From Tritrichomonas musculus (taxonomy: Eukaryota; Parabasalia; Tritrichomonadida; Tritrichomonadidae), in NCBI GenBank assembly GCA_039105265.1, contig JAPFFF010000015.1:1674001-1738000 (forward strand): a stretch of 64,000 nt of DNA, written 5' to 3'. Of this stretch, positions 1 to 9,989 are shown piece after piece. Position numbers and translations under genes: made by a program. Within the stretch, counting starts at the first letter, position 1; each line of letters starts with the position of its first letter. The notes under the pieces were generated by a model. That model did not search any database. It saw nothing but the letters and a program-made list of their open reading frames with translations, and was not told the DNA's origin.

Positions 1-392
1 TTTATGTCTAAAAACTTAATAATTTTGCAAAATTGTAAACGAATAATAAACGTTCTTCTTTTTCATTTATTTTTCTTTTCATCAAATTATAAATTTTTTG
101 AGCTTTTTTCTAATGAAAAATTTAACATTTTAAAAATATTTAGAAATAAATTATTGTAATTTAATGAAAATGATTAAATATTATAATCTAATGAAAATTA
201 TCCAATTAATATGATTGAATGAACTTGATTGTTTATAATAATTCGATATTTATAAAAAATGCAATTGTTTGAATGTGATTATTTAGAAGATTTAATTTGA
301 TTAGAAGAATGTGATTGATTAAAAAATTTATTTGAATCAATTATATTCAATTATCCCTAGGTAATCACTTTCATTCTTTCATTCGCTTTAAT
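1..392 (+). repeat. Left terminal inverted arm, unique part
   Basis: This is non-repetitive AT-rich sequence, perfectly complementary in reverse to 5373-5764. It contains a CCCTAGG block near 355 just before the satellite begins. No ORF of note. Confidence 0.9.
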
Positions 393-945
393 TCAATCAC
401 TTTTACTCATTCAATCATTTCATTCATTCAATTACTTTTACTCATTCAATCATTTCATTCATTCAATCATTTCATTCATTCAATTACTTTTACTCATTCA
501 ATCATTTCATTCATTCAATCATTTCATTCATTCAATTACTTTTACTCATTCAATCATTTCATTCATTCAATCATTTCATTCATTCAATTGCTTTCATTCA
601 TTCAATTACTTTTACTCATTCAATCATTTCATTCATTCAATCATTTCATTCATTCAATCATTTCATTCATTCAATCATTTCATTCATTCAATTGCTTTCA
701 TTCATTCAATTACTTTTACTCTTTCAATCATTTCATTCATTCAATTGCTTTCATTCATTCAATCATTTCATTCATTCAATCACTTTCATTCATTCAATCA
801 TTTCATTCATTCAATTGCTTTCATTCATTCAATTACTTTTACTCTTTCAATCATTTCATTCATTCAATTATTTCATTCATTCAATTACTTTCATTCATTC
901 AATCATTTCATTCATCAAATACTTTCATTCATTCAATTAGAATAG
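393..945 (+). repeat. Left satellite array, 17/18-bp units
   Basis: Tandem units read TTCATTCATTCAATCA with variants. The 17-bp unit ends in CATTT; the 18-bp units carry CACTTT, GCTTTC or TACTTTTACT in place of the last bases. On the opposite strand the core is ATTGAATGAATGAAATG. The array is stop-poor, so all frames of the plus strand stay open and give FIHSI/SFNHF-type peptides. I take these as artefacts and not as genes. Confidence 0.95.
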
Positions 946-992
946 ATATTAATGATATCATCCTTTAGAAACATTAAAATTTTCTCTATTTT

Positions 993-1208
993 TCAGAAGA
1001 AATAGGATACCCGCTGATGAATATTAACAATATTTGCAATCATATTCAGAATGATTCTTAGTTTTTGCTTATCATTATTATAATTTTGATCATCAAATAA
1101 ATTGATTAAAATTTGAAAGTATTCTTCTGTATTTTTATCTTCATTTATAAAGGAGAGAATATTGGCTTGAACCATTCTCATTTTCTGTATATATTTCTTA
1201 CAATCCAT
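993..1208 (-). pseudogene. N-terminal fragment of a trichomonad ankyrin-family (DUF3447-type) protein
   Basis: The 71-codon frame starts at ATG 1208 and reads MDCKKYIQKMRMVQANIL, then a helical stretch with NDKQKLRIILNMIANIVN. This matches my memory of the conserved leader of the very large Tritrichomonas ankyrin-repeat family (DUF3447-like start). Full members continue for hundreds of residues into ankyrin repeats. Here the frame stops about 45 bp before the left satellite and no ankyrin repeat follows. The interior of the inverted-repeat element therefore seems to carry, or to have landed on, a captured gene start. The family call rests on memory of the leader sequence and was not searched. 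Confidence 0.5.
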
Positions 1209-2640
1209 TACGTTTTGCTTTATCAAAACTGAGGGTATATACAAAAAGTTTCAAAGCTCAGAATTTTTTTATAGCTTTGAAAATTCAATAGTTTATTTTT
1301 TATTCTGATATTTTTTTAAATTTCAATTAATATGAGTGACTGGTTTATAAATCAATTTGATGTTACTTTTAGCTTTGTTAAAATAATTACCAAATACAAT
1401 GCACATGATTTCTAATTTTTATATGCTCATTATGTAAATCATTTTATATAACCAAAAAATCAGCAAAAAACGCCATTGTAAAGATAAATGTAACATCAAA
1501 AGACTTGAAAATAATTTAATGTTAAAATATTTAATGATTTTGCTTTCGAAAAAAACATTTCGTCCAATTTATGAAGAGATCAAAACAAAAATTTCAAGGT
1601 TTGGTGATTTCATCATCTAGAACTACAGGGGTTTATTAATTGTGATTATGAAAAATATGATCCAGAATATCAATAATTTTTCCTTTGCTTATAGCAAGTG
1701 TTACAGATATATAACGTGCTCGGGCGAATGGAATTCAATTCTATCATTTTCAGCATGAGTAGTAAGATTAAGGGATGCGACGTATCCTCACTCTGCACGC
1801 TTTTAAAACCTTCTAAGACCTCCGAGAACACTTATGGACCTTCCATATATATAACTTTCCAACGAGTTTCTAAACGATAGATCGAACTTTAGTGAGTTAA
1901 TGATATACATGAGATAGTTCCTCAGTAAAGTTCTAGTAACCGATAAAACTACACTGAAATCCTGTTTATTATATCTCTATAAATAACCCCAAACACGAAT
2001 TTAAAAGATTTTTTAATCCAATATTCATAAATAAAATATGACTACTGAAATGAGTTTCAGAGAAATATCTTCTACGAATAGTAAGAACAAGAATACAACA
2101 GAGCCAAGTCTAGAAGAGTTGTATAATATAGATGATTTACCATTACTGAAAAGAGCGATTACGGAGTTAACTGCCAAATGCGACCATAAAACCTTTAATA
2201 CTCAGTTATGTCTTAATCTTTATGCTAGTAAATTCAATGCTAGATCCTTTAATGAATATTTACCCTAAAAGAATAAACGATTCACGAAACGCAATGGTAA
2301 GCTCTGTAATATATCTTGAACAGTACCACGTAAGAATATCGAACCAGAAAAGAGTGATACATATAAATCTAGATATTACGATCCAAATACGAAATCATTT
2401 AAATATATAGATAAACTTATCGAATAATATACTAGTACTTCAAGAAATTGTGCTAGGTACTAAATTGACACGTGAAAAGGTTAGATCTACCTCGATATCT
2501 ATCCTGTTTAGTAACCTCAACGATAAAATGGTATTTTTGGAATGTACGCCCTTAATAACTTTTTCATGAGTACATTCCATAAGTCCTCTTATTTTAATAT
2601 ATTATTATTACTTTATAAAGCTCGCTGATTTTTAAAATGA
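1209..2640. other. Interior of the inverted-repeat element, unassigned ORF scraps
   Basis: Two plus-strand frames stand out for richer base composition: 1698-1880 (60 aa) and 2038-2268 (76 aa, starting MTTEMSFREISSTNSKNK). Neither shows a motif I recognise. Frames overlapping 2222-2410 may be related remnants. A 10-bp stem (TGGAATGTAC at 2538-2547, complement at 2570-2579) follows. The block could be the remains of the element's own coding region or an older insertion. I do not assign a family. Confidence 0.4.
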
Positions 2641-2643
2641 GTA

Positions 2644-2951
2644 CAGCTGTTTTGGAAATAGATTAGAATTTTTTGGACACAAAATAGGAACGAACATTTT
2701 CTATTCATTTTAATCATACTTAAAAACAGTCTTAAGAGATAGATTAAAGAAATTTTATAGTGTTTTAAAACACTATAAATTGGTAAAAAATTGTTAAGAT
2801 TTTATATTTTTCCTCAACAAAAAAATGGAAAATTGAATGGAAAATAATCATTCACTATTTTATTTCGAAGGAATTTTTAGCGGTCTTATAAACACATTTA
2901 AATCACGCTATTTTATTTCCAAAAAATTCTAATCTATTTCCAAAACCGCTG
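2644..2951. mobile_element. Small TA-flanked MITE (mariner-type ends)
   Basis: The ends are inverted repeats of about 34 bp, CAGCTGTTTTGGAAATAGAT and onward, with one mismatch. Each is flanked by TA (2642-2643 and 2952-2953), as expected for Tc1/mariner-type insertion. There is no coding capacity in 308 bp. The middle holds a perfect 26-bp palindrome at 2754-2779 (TTTATAGTGTTTT and its complement). It is nested inside the long inverted-repeat element. Confidence 0.8.
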
Positions 2952-3142
2952 TATTCATCAAAAAATTAATATTAGATTTTGTATGTCTGTGAACTTTAAA
3001 TATATATATATATAAAAGTATGCTTTATGTATTGAGTTTGGTTCTATGAGATTTAGAATTCGTTGAGATCAATACATTCTAAAAATGACGGATATGGAGA
3101 ACCATCTTAAAGCGATTTATTTAATTAAAACGAAAGAAAGAA

Positions 3143-5372
3143 TTAAAATGATTGAATGAATGAAATGATTGAATGAATGAAAGTAATTGAATGAATGAAA
3201 TGATTGAATGAATGAAAGTGATTGAATGAATGAAATGATTGAAAGAGTAAAAGTAATTGAATGAATGAAAGCAATTGAATGAATGAAATGATTGAATGAA
3301 TGAAAGTGATTGAATGAATGAAAGCAATTGAATGAATGAAATGATTGAAAGAGTAAAAGTAATTGAATGAATGAAAGCAATTGAATGAATGAAATGATTG
3401 AATGAATGAAATGATTGAATGAGTAAAAGTAATTGAATGAGTAAAAGTAATTGAATGAATGAAAGCAATTGAATGAATGAAAGCAATTGAATGAATGAAA
3501 GCAATTGAATGAATGAAAGCAATTGAATGAATGAAATGATTGAATGAATGAAAGCAATTGAATAAATGAAATGATTGAAAGAGTAAAAGTAATTGAATGA
3601 ATGAAAGCAATTGAATGAATGAAATGATTGAATGAATGAAATGATTGAATGAGTAAAAGTAATTGAATGAATGAAAGTGATTGAATGAATGAAATGATTG
3701 AATGAATGAAATGATTGAATGAATGAAATGATTGAATGAGTAAAAGTAATTGAATGAATGAAAGTGATTGAATGAATGAAAGTGATTGAATGAATGAAAT
3801 GATTGAATGAATGAAATGATTGAATGAGTAAAAGTAATTGAATGAATGAAAGTGATTGAATGAATGAAATGATTGAATGAATGAAATGATTGAATGAATG
3901 AAATGATTGAATGAGTAAAAGTAATTGAATGAATGAAATGATTGAATGAATGAAAGCAATTGAATAAATGAAATGATTGAAAGAGTAAAAGTAATTGAAT
4001 GAATGAAAGCAATTGAATGAATGAAATGATTGAAAGAGTAAAAGTGATTGAATGAATGAAAGCAATTGAATGAATGAAATGATTGAAAGAGTAAAAGTGA
4101 TTGAATGAATGAAAGCAATTGAATGAATGAAATGATTGAATGAATGAAAGCAATTGAATGAATGAAATGATTGAATGAATGAAAGCAATTGAATGAATGA
4201 AATGATTGAATGAATGAAATGATTGAATGAATGAAATGATTGAATGAATGAAATGATTGAAAGAGTAAAAGTAATTGAATGAATGAAAGCAATTGAATGA
4301 ATGAAATGATTGAATGAATGAAATGATTGAATGAGTAAAAGTAATTGAATGAATGAAATGATTGAATGAATGAAATGATTGAATGAATGAAATGATTGAA
4401 TGAATGAAAGCAATTGAATGAATGAAATGATTGAATGAATGAAATGATTGAATGAATGAAATGATTGAATGAATGAAAGCAATTGAATGAATGAAATGAT
4501 TGAATGAATGAAATGATTGAATGAATGAAATGATTGAATGAATGAAATGATTGAATGAATGAAATGATTGAAAGAGTAAAAGTAATTGAATGAATGAAAG
4601 CAATTGAATGAATGAAATGATTGAATGAATGAAATGATTGAATGAGTAAAAGTAATTGAATGAATGAAATGATTGAATGAATGAAAGTGATTGAATGAAT
4701 GAAAGCAATTGAATGAATGAAATGATTGAAAGAGTAAAAGTAATTGAATGAATGAAAGCAATTGAATGAATGAAAGTGATTGAATGAATGAAATGATTGA
4801 ATGAATGAAAGCAATTGAATGAATGAAATGATTGAAAGAGTAAAAGTAATTGAATGAATGAAAGCAATTGAATGAATGAAATGATTGAATGAATGAAATG
4901 ATTGAATGAATGAAATGATTGAATGAATGAAATGATTGAATGAATGAAATGATTGAATGAATGAAATGATTGAAAGAGTAAAAGTAATTGAATGAATGAA
5001 AGCAATTGAATGAATGAAATGATTGAATGAATGAAATGATTGAATGAATGAAATGATTGAATGAATGAAATGATTGAATGAATGAAATGATTGAATGAAT
5101 GAAATGATTGAATGAATGAAATGATTGAATGAATGAAATGATTGAAAGAGTAAAAGTAATTGAATGAATGAAAGCAATTGAATGAATGAAATGATTGAAT
5201 GAATGAAATGATTGAATGAGTAAAAGTAATTGAATGAATGAAATGATTGAATGAATGAAATGATTGAATGAGTAAAAGTAATTGAATGAATGAAATGATT
5301 GAATGAATGAAATGATTGAATGAGTAAAAGTAATTGAATGAATGAAATGATTGAATGAGTAAAAGTGATTGA
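3143..5372 (-). repeat. Right satellite array, 17/18-bp units
   Basis: About 2.2 kb of head-to-tail units in opposite orientation to the left array. There are four main variants: ATTGAATGAATGAAATG (17 bp), and 18-bp forms ending AAAGTG, AAAGCA or the GAGTAAAAGTA type. The variants recur in higher-order blocks, which implies local duplication of multi-unit segments. The long minus-strand frames of 546-686 codons here are a product of the stop-free repeat. Confidence 0.95.
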
Positions 5373-5764
5373 ATTAAAGCGAATGAAAGAATGAAAGTGA
5401 TTACCTAGGGATAATTGAATATAATTGATTCAAATAAATTTTTTAATCAATCACATTCTTCTAATCAAATTAAATCTTCTAAATAATCACATTCAAACAA
5501 TTGCATTTTTTATAAATATCGAATTATTATAAACAATCAAGTTCATTCAATCATATTAATTGGATAATTTTCATTAGATTATAATATTTAATCATTTTCA
5601 TTAAATTACAATAATTTATTTCTAAATATTTTTAAAATGTTAAATTTTTCATTAGAAAAAAGCTCAAAAAATTTATAATTTGATGAAAAGAAAAATAAAT
5701 GAAAAAGAAGAACGTTTATTATTCGTTTACAATTTTGCAAAATTATTAAGTTTTTAGACATAAA
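5373..5764 (-). repeat. Right terminal inverted arm, unique part
   Basis: Exact reverse complement of 1-392. The outer edge reads ...AGACATAAA and is followed by an A-rich stretch, so the true border may lie a few bases further out. Confidence 0.9.
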
Positions 5765-7230
5765 AAAGAAAATAAAGAAACAATACTACTATATTTTAAA
5801 GTTATACTATATATAGTGTAGATATAACATATTTTTGTCTCTGTTTTTTGAATAATTTTTTGAATATTCATGAGAATTTTCAAAAATAGAAAGCGAATTA
5901 CATAGTATTTGTAGTCATGAATATATGTAAAAAATGATAAAGAATATTAATTGAAGCAGTAAAACTTGGTACATAAGTAGACCCGTAAAAAAATTGATTA
6001 TTCGTAATTAGACATCGATTTGAAAAACTGGTTTTTAGCTCATGTTGCTGAGAAAAATTATGTTAAACTTGTTTTTCTACAATAAACCAGCGTTAAATAC
6101 TTTTTTTCGAATGATTCTTGGTGAAATAAATTTTAATATGTCGAGCGAGTAGTTTACTTTTGCATAAAAATACTATCATTTGAACGTTCTCCTGTAGCTG
6201 ATTCGAGATATATTTTTTTTAAATTTTTCCTGTGTACTTGTTGCAAAAGATAAAAAAATTGATAAAAAAAAATGATACTCATGAAATGTTTTTCTATTAA
6301 AATATGATACTAGAATTTTTTTTTCTATTAAAAAATGATACTTATTTTTTTTTTAATTGAAAATTTTGATACTGGCCAGAGAAAAAGTGGAAATTTTGAT
6401 ATAGTCCCTATTTCAATATGAAAAATTTCTCAATTTCAAAATGAACAAAAATGTTTTCCATTTTGACTTTGGGAATGCAAATCCTAAGTTCATCTGTTGA
6501 TATTTTAGTATAAATTGGTAAATACAAGAATATGTAAATGCTTATTTCTGTAACATGGAATAATAATCAAAAATTCCTGTTTTTTCTGAATTAAAATTAT
6601 ATATCTTAATAACAAAAATAAATGCATCAAATTGCTTTTTCAAAATACTGCTTTCATATATTTCAATAAATGTTAAAATCATGCTCACATTTTACTATTT
6701 TTTACATTTTAATTGAAATGATAATATTTTTTCTTTTAAATAAAATATCTGTTTTAAATGCATATACATATAACGAATACATAATGATAAATCACCTATT
6801 TTGTAGGGGCCGAAATAATTTGTATTAAATGGTATATGGCTATTCAATACATTAAATTTCTGTCTAATTATGAATAAATGTTTCCTCTTTTTATTTTAAT
6901 ATTATTCTCATATGCCTATTTCTACTTCTACAAATTGTATACTTGCTCATAAATAAAATGTTATTCCTTACTGCAATTTAGAAATATCAACTCAAACAAA
7001 ATTGTTTTTATTTAAAATTTATTTAATATTTAACAAAATAATTAAGACTTCCAATGTTTTACGCTAAATTCGATATGATTTTTTTTGAGTAATATTTAAA
7101 TAACTAAGAACAATGGCTATATCTCTTAAATTTAATATAAATAATAGCTTTAGACATTTTATTAATGAAAACTTTATGCAATATTTAATAATCTGTAGAC
7201 CGTTTATTTCAAAAGTGACATACTGGTCGG
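5765..7230. other. Intergenic, AT-rich
   Basis: No credible ORF. Around 6270-6410 there are loose repeats of AAAATGATACT between T-runs. Otherwise I see nothing specific. Confidence 0.6.
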
Positions 7231-7237
7231 CCTTTTT
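7231..7237 (+). promoter_or_regulatory. CCTTTTT core-promoter-like motif before eL37
   Basis: The motif lies 14 bp before the ATG at 7251. A CCTTT motif overlapping transcription starts is known in Trichomonas as an alternative to the TCA-type initiator. The assignment here rests on position and sequence only. Confidence 0.35.
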
Positions 7238-7250
7238 AAGAAAATCAAAA

Positions 7251-7499
7251 ATGGGTGCAGGAACTCCATCTTTCGGTCCACGTCATAACAAAACACATAC
7301 AGTTTGCCGCCGCTGTGGCCATCGCTCATACCACATTCAAAAAGGAAAATGCGCTTTCTGCGGATATCCAGATCCATCAATGCGCCATTATGCTTGGGGA
7401 AAGAAAGCACATAATAAGAGAACAGCAGGAACAGGCCGTATGTCACATTTAAAGAAATGTATCAAAGCTCTTCAGGCTACATATGCTCCAAAGAAATAA
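7251..7499 (+). CDS. RPL37: 60S ribosomal protein L37 (eL37)
   Basis: A small zinc-binding protein of the large ribosomal subunit that sits on rRNA in the cytoplasm. The 82-residue product starts [20 protein letters not shown] and carries the family's CxxC...CxxC zinc site (CRRC and CAFC-type pairs), then the [14 protein letters not shown] segment (here TAGTGRM). Length fits eL37, which is usually about 90 residues. The frame is open back to 7113, but the family begins at the MGAGT methionine, and a CCTTTTT motif sits just before it, so I place the start at 7251. The stop codon reads TAAA, which matches the UAAA polyadenylation signal used in Trichomonas. It is a single-gene unit transcribed away from the repeat element. 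Confidence 0.95.
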   Translation: MGAGTPSFGPRHNKTHTVCRRCGHRSYHIQKGKCAFCGYPDPSMRHYAWGKKAHNKRTAGTGRMSHLKKCIKALQATYAPKK

Positions 7500-7835
7500 A
7501 ATCTTCGTTTATCGATAAACTGATATATTTCTCTTATTACAATTCCTCTTTTTTATTAATTTTTATATGTTTAAATATCATTACAACTCATTAAAAAAAA
7601 AAAAAAAAAATTCTATTGATGTGCAAAGTCTAATTCAAATGCATATTGTAATTTATTATGGTCCTAGAGGCTCAAGGCTTGAGTAATTGTAATTTCTTTT
7701 TTATTAATATATTTAAAAAGGATAATTTTATTTTCATGAAAATGATTTCAATCGAACAGATTTACTATCAAAATCAAAACGTTTTTTTTTTTCTTTTATA
7801 AATCAATTAATTATACAAAAAGTTTATTAGTTTAA
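7500..7835. other. Intergenic
   Basis: AT-rich spacer with an A-run near 7593 and a T-run near 7783. No gene seen. Confidence 0.6.
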
Positions 7836-8720
7836 ATGGATTCTAAAATAGAAACAGAAGATGCTCAAGAAAATATAGATTTTTCAGACCGGTTTAAGAA
7901 GCTTGAGGATACAATAAAAACTCAAATTGAGCAAGTTGAAGAAGAGTTGAATTTGCTTCATTCATCACCATCATCTAATTCTAGCGAGATTCCCGATCAA
8001 AATTCACAAAACCAGCAAAAAAATTCAAATCTACAGCAGTTGAGGCATTTACAAACATACTCATCAACAACTATGTTGAATGAGCTAAATCGTTTCAGTA
8101 AAGTAAATTTGTTCAGCAACTATTTTAATAATAATAATAATAGTAATAGTAATAATAATGATGCAAATAATTCAAGCGACACTGACCTTTTTTTAAATAA
8201 TGATAACAATCTTACTTTACCAGCAAAAACTTCAAGAGTTTTTCGAAGTAATAATTTTGAAAATCAGAATATATCTGCGTGCTGGGAACAGGTTTTAAAT
8301 TTTTTACATCAAGGAAAAGATGAAGAAGCCATATACGCTCTTGTTCGTGTGGTTCAAAGACTTGTTGACGAAAAAGCTAGTAAAAGAACGCAGCAAGAGA
8401 AAGCTTCCAAATCATATGTTGATAGCTTATACGAAAGGGTATTAGGCAATGTTAAAGGAAATTTAATGCAACAAGTTGAAGACAGTTATGATGATCTTGA
8501 AAACCAAGTTATTTCAATTACGAAACAAATCGGAGAGCTCAAGCAATTTTTTCAGAAAGAACTAAGAGATGTTACAATACAAATTGCTATATTAAAAGAA
8601 GACAATGATGCTGTTAATGATCTAAATTCGACAAATGGAATTAAAAACACCAGTAGATCATCTGGAAGAAGTAGTTCTAGAGCTCGATCCGCATTTTCCG
8701 TTTTTTCTGCAAAAGGATGA
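7836..8720 (+). CDS. Hypothetical coiled-coil protein
   Basis: 294 residues, not recognised. The N-terminus (about 1-45) is charged and helix-prone (KFKKLEDTIKTQIEQVEEEL-like). The middle (about 95-130) is a low-complexity Asn/Ser tract. The C-terminal half, from the CWEQVLNFL segment to about 265, is a predicted helical or coiled-coil region with a short arginine/serine-rich tail. There are no catalytic motifs, membrane segments or signal peptide. The ATG at 7836 is the first in frame after an AT-rich leader. It could be a cytoskeletal or scaffold protein, but nothing in the sequence proves that. Confidence 0.75.
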   Translation: MDSKIETEDAQENIDFSDRFKKLEDTIKTQIEQVEEELNLLHSSPSSNSSEIPDQNSQNQQKNSNLQQLRHLQTYSSTTMLNELNRFSKVNLFSNYFNNNNNSNSNNNDANNSSDTDLFLNNDNNLTLPAKTSRVFRSNNFENQNISACWEQVLNFLHQGKDEEAIYALVRVVQRLVDEKASKRTQQEKASKSYVDSLYERVLGNVKGNLMQQVEDSYDDLENQVISITKQIGELKQFFQKELRDVTIQIAILKEDNDAVNDLNSTNGIKNTSRSSGRSSSRARSAFSVFSAKG

Positions 8721-9977
8721 ATTTTTTTCTTGAACTTCCTATAGTTATCAAATTTAATCATGGCGATATATATGATTTTACTGTACTTTTATTGTTGTTT
8801 AGTATTATTTTTTTAAAATAAAAATAGAGTTTCATATATGATTTAAAAAATATATTTTTCGATTAACATTATAATTTGAGAACGATGCACTCATAATTTC
8901 AAAATCTTAATGTATCAAAATTGTTTATTTTAGATGTAATTTATAAACTTAATTTTCACTTTTTTTCAATAAAATGGAAAAGAAAATATTTTTAAATATA
9001 TAATTAATAATATTTATATTCATTATTTATTTTGTAAAATAAAAATAAACAAATAAGATATTTACAATTTAAACAATATTAAATTGTGAGAAAAAACGTT
9101 TTGACTTCACCCTTAATTTTTCAGAATTTCAAAGTCAAATTTGAATTATCAAAATAGAAGTTAGATAAGCATGTTATTAATATGCATTACTTAAAATTTA
9201 ATGATTAAATCACATTTATCCTTTTTTTTTTTAGCTCTCAAATTTTTTTAGTACCTTTTTTAAAAATAATATGAATATTGTCTTGGAGTCATTAATTTTA
9301 TTATATTTAACAAAAATAATGATTTATACATCTATATATCTATAATAATTGATATATTTCTCTATTATACTAAAAATTTATCTAAATAAATTGCAACTTT
9401 AGTAATTGAGAGATATTGTATAACTCGTTATAAATTATTTTGAAATTATCTACCTTGTTATTTTATATTCACCTTCCATTTAAATTATAATTGCATTATA
9501 TTGATAACCACCCATTTACATTTATTTTAAAATTATAAATAATATACTACTTTATATAAATTATTTAAATTATGCATGCATTCTTTTTGAAACCTATTTA
9601 TTAATGAAGAAAATATAGTTTATTTTGAATAGGAGGTGCAAATAAAAAAAAAGGTTTATCTTATCTTATCAAAAAATGAATGAAGGATTCAATTCATTTT
9701 TTTAACGATAGATTTATTTGTCATATTAACTAATACATTATTTTTGGCAAATTACTGAAAATTGTATTATTATATTAGTAATATTGAATATTTGCTTAAG
9801 ATTTCATTTAATCTCAAACAGAGTGATATTTCGGTTGTAGAAAAAATCACCTAATTGACCTTTAGATTGGTCAAAGATTTAAAACAGTTTTTCAATATCA
9901 TTAGTTAAGTATCTCATTGAAAAAAAAAAAATTATATAATTTCAAAAATTCAGAAAAAAGTTATATTGTTAAGTGAA
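8721..9977. other. Intergenic, AT-rich
   Basis: About 1.25 kb with no credible ORF, no clear inverted repeat and scattered A/T runs. It holds the 3' flank of the coiled-coil gene and the upstream region of the SEL1-kinase gene. Confidence 0.6.
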
Positions 9978-9982
9978 TCATT
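9978..9982 (+). promoter_or_regulatory. Initiator-like TCATT before the SEL1-kinase gene
   Basis: TCATT fits the trichomonad initiator TCA(+1)Y(T/A). The predicted +1 A is at 9980, ten bases before the ATG at 9990, the short-leader spacing typical of Trichomonas. It also argues for 9990 as the start over the in-frame TTG at 9966. Confidence 0.5.
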
Positions 9983-9989
9983 TCCAATC

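Larger units (their letters stand above)
1..5764. mobile_element. Long inverted-repeat (foldback-like) element with satellite arms
   Basis: The two ends are inverted copies: base i pairs with base 5765-i, and by eye the match is perfect from base 1 to base 617. The outer ~390 bp of each arm is unique AT-rich sequence. Inside it lies a 17/18-bp satellite, about 0.55 kb on the left and 2.2 kb on the right. Between the arrays is a ~2.2-kb interior with ORF scraps. The layout resembles foldback (FB-type) elements. Long, repeat-rich inverted ends also occur on Maverick/Polinton elements of trichomonads, so the family is unresolved, and no transposase, integrase or capsid gene is recognisable. It looks like a non-autonomous or gutted copy. 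The near-identical arms suggest youth or gene conversion. The left end lies at or beyond the window edge, so no target duplication can be read. Confidence 0.75.

Noticed and set aside
393-945. CRISPR-like direct repeats
   Set aside because: The units are head-to-tail with no unique spacers; it is a plain satellite in a eukaryote.
588-968. ORFs of 66-126 codons in the left array
   Set aside because: Same satellite artefact as on the right.
3117-5177. Minus-strand ORFs of 546-686 codons in the right array
   Set aside because: They are translations of the 17/18-bp satellite in all three frames. Repeat composition, not coding selection, keeps them open.
7113-7250. N-terminal extension of eL37
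   Set aside because: The family starts at the MGAGT methionine and a start motif lies before it; the upstream 46 codons are not conserved-looking.
7500-9989. Spliceosomal introns in the host genes
   Set aside because: No GTATGT and ACTAACACACAG-type trichomonad intron ends were seen, and the host gene frames are uninterrupted.
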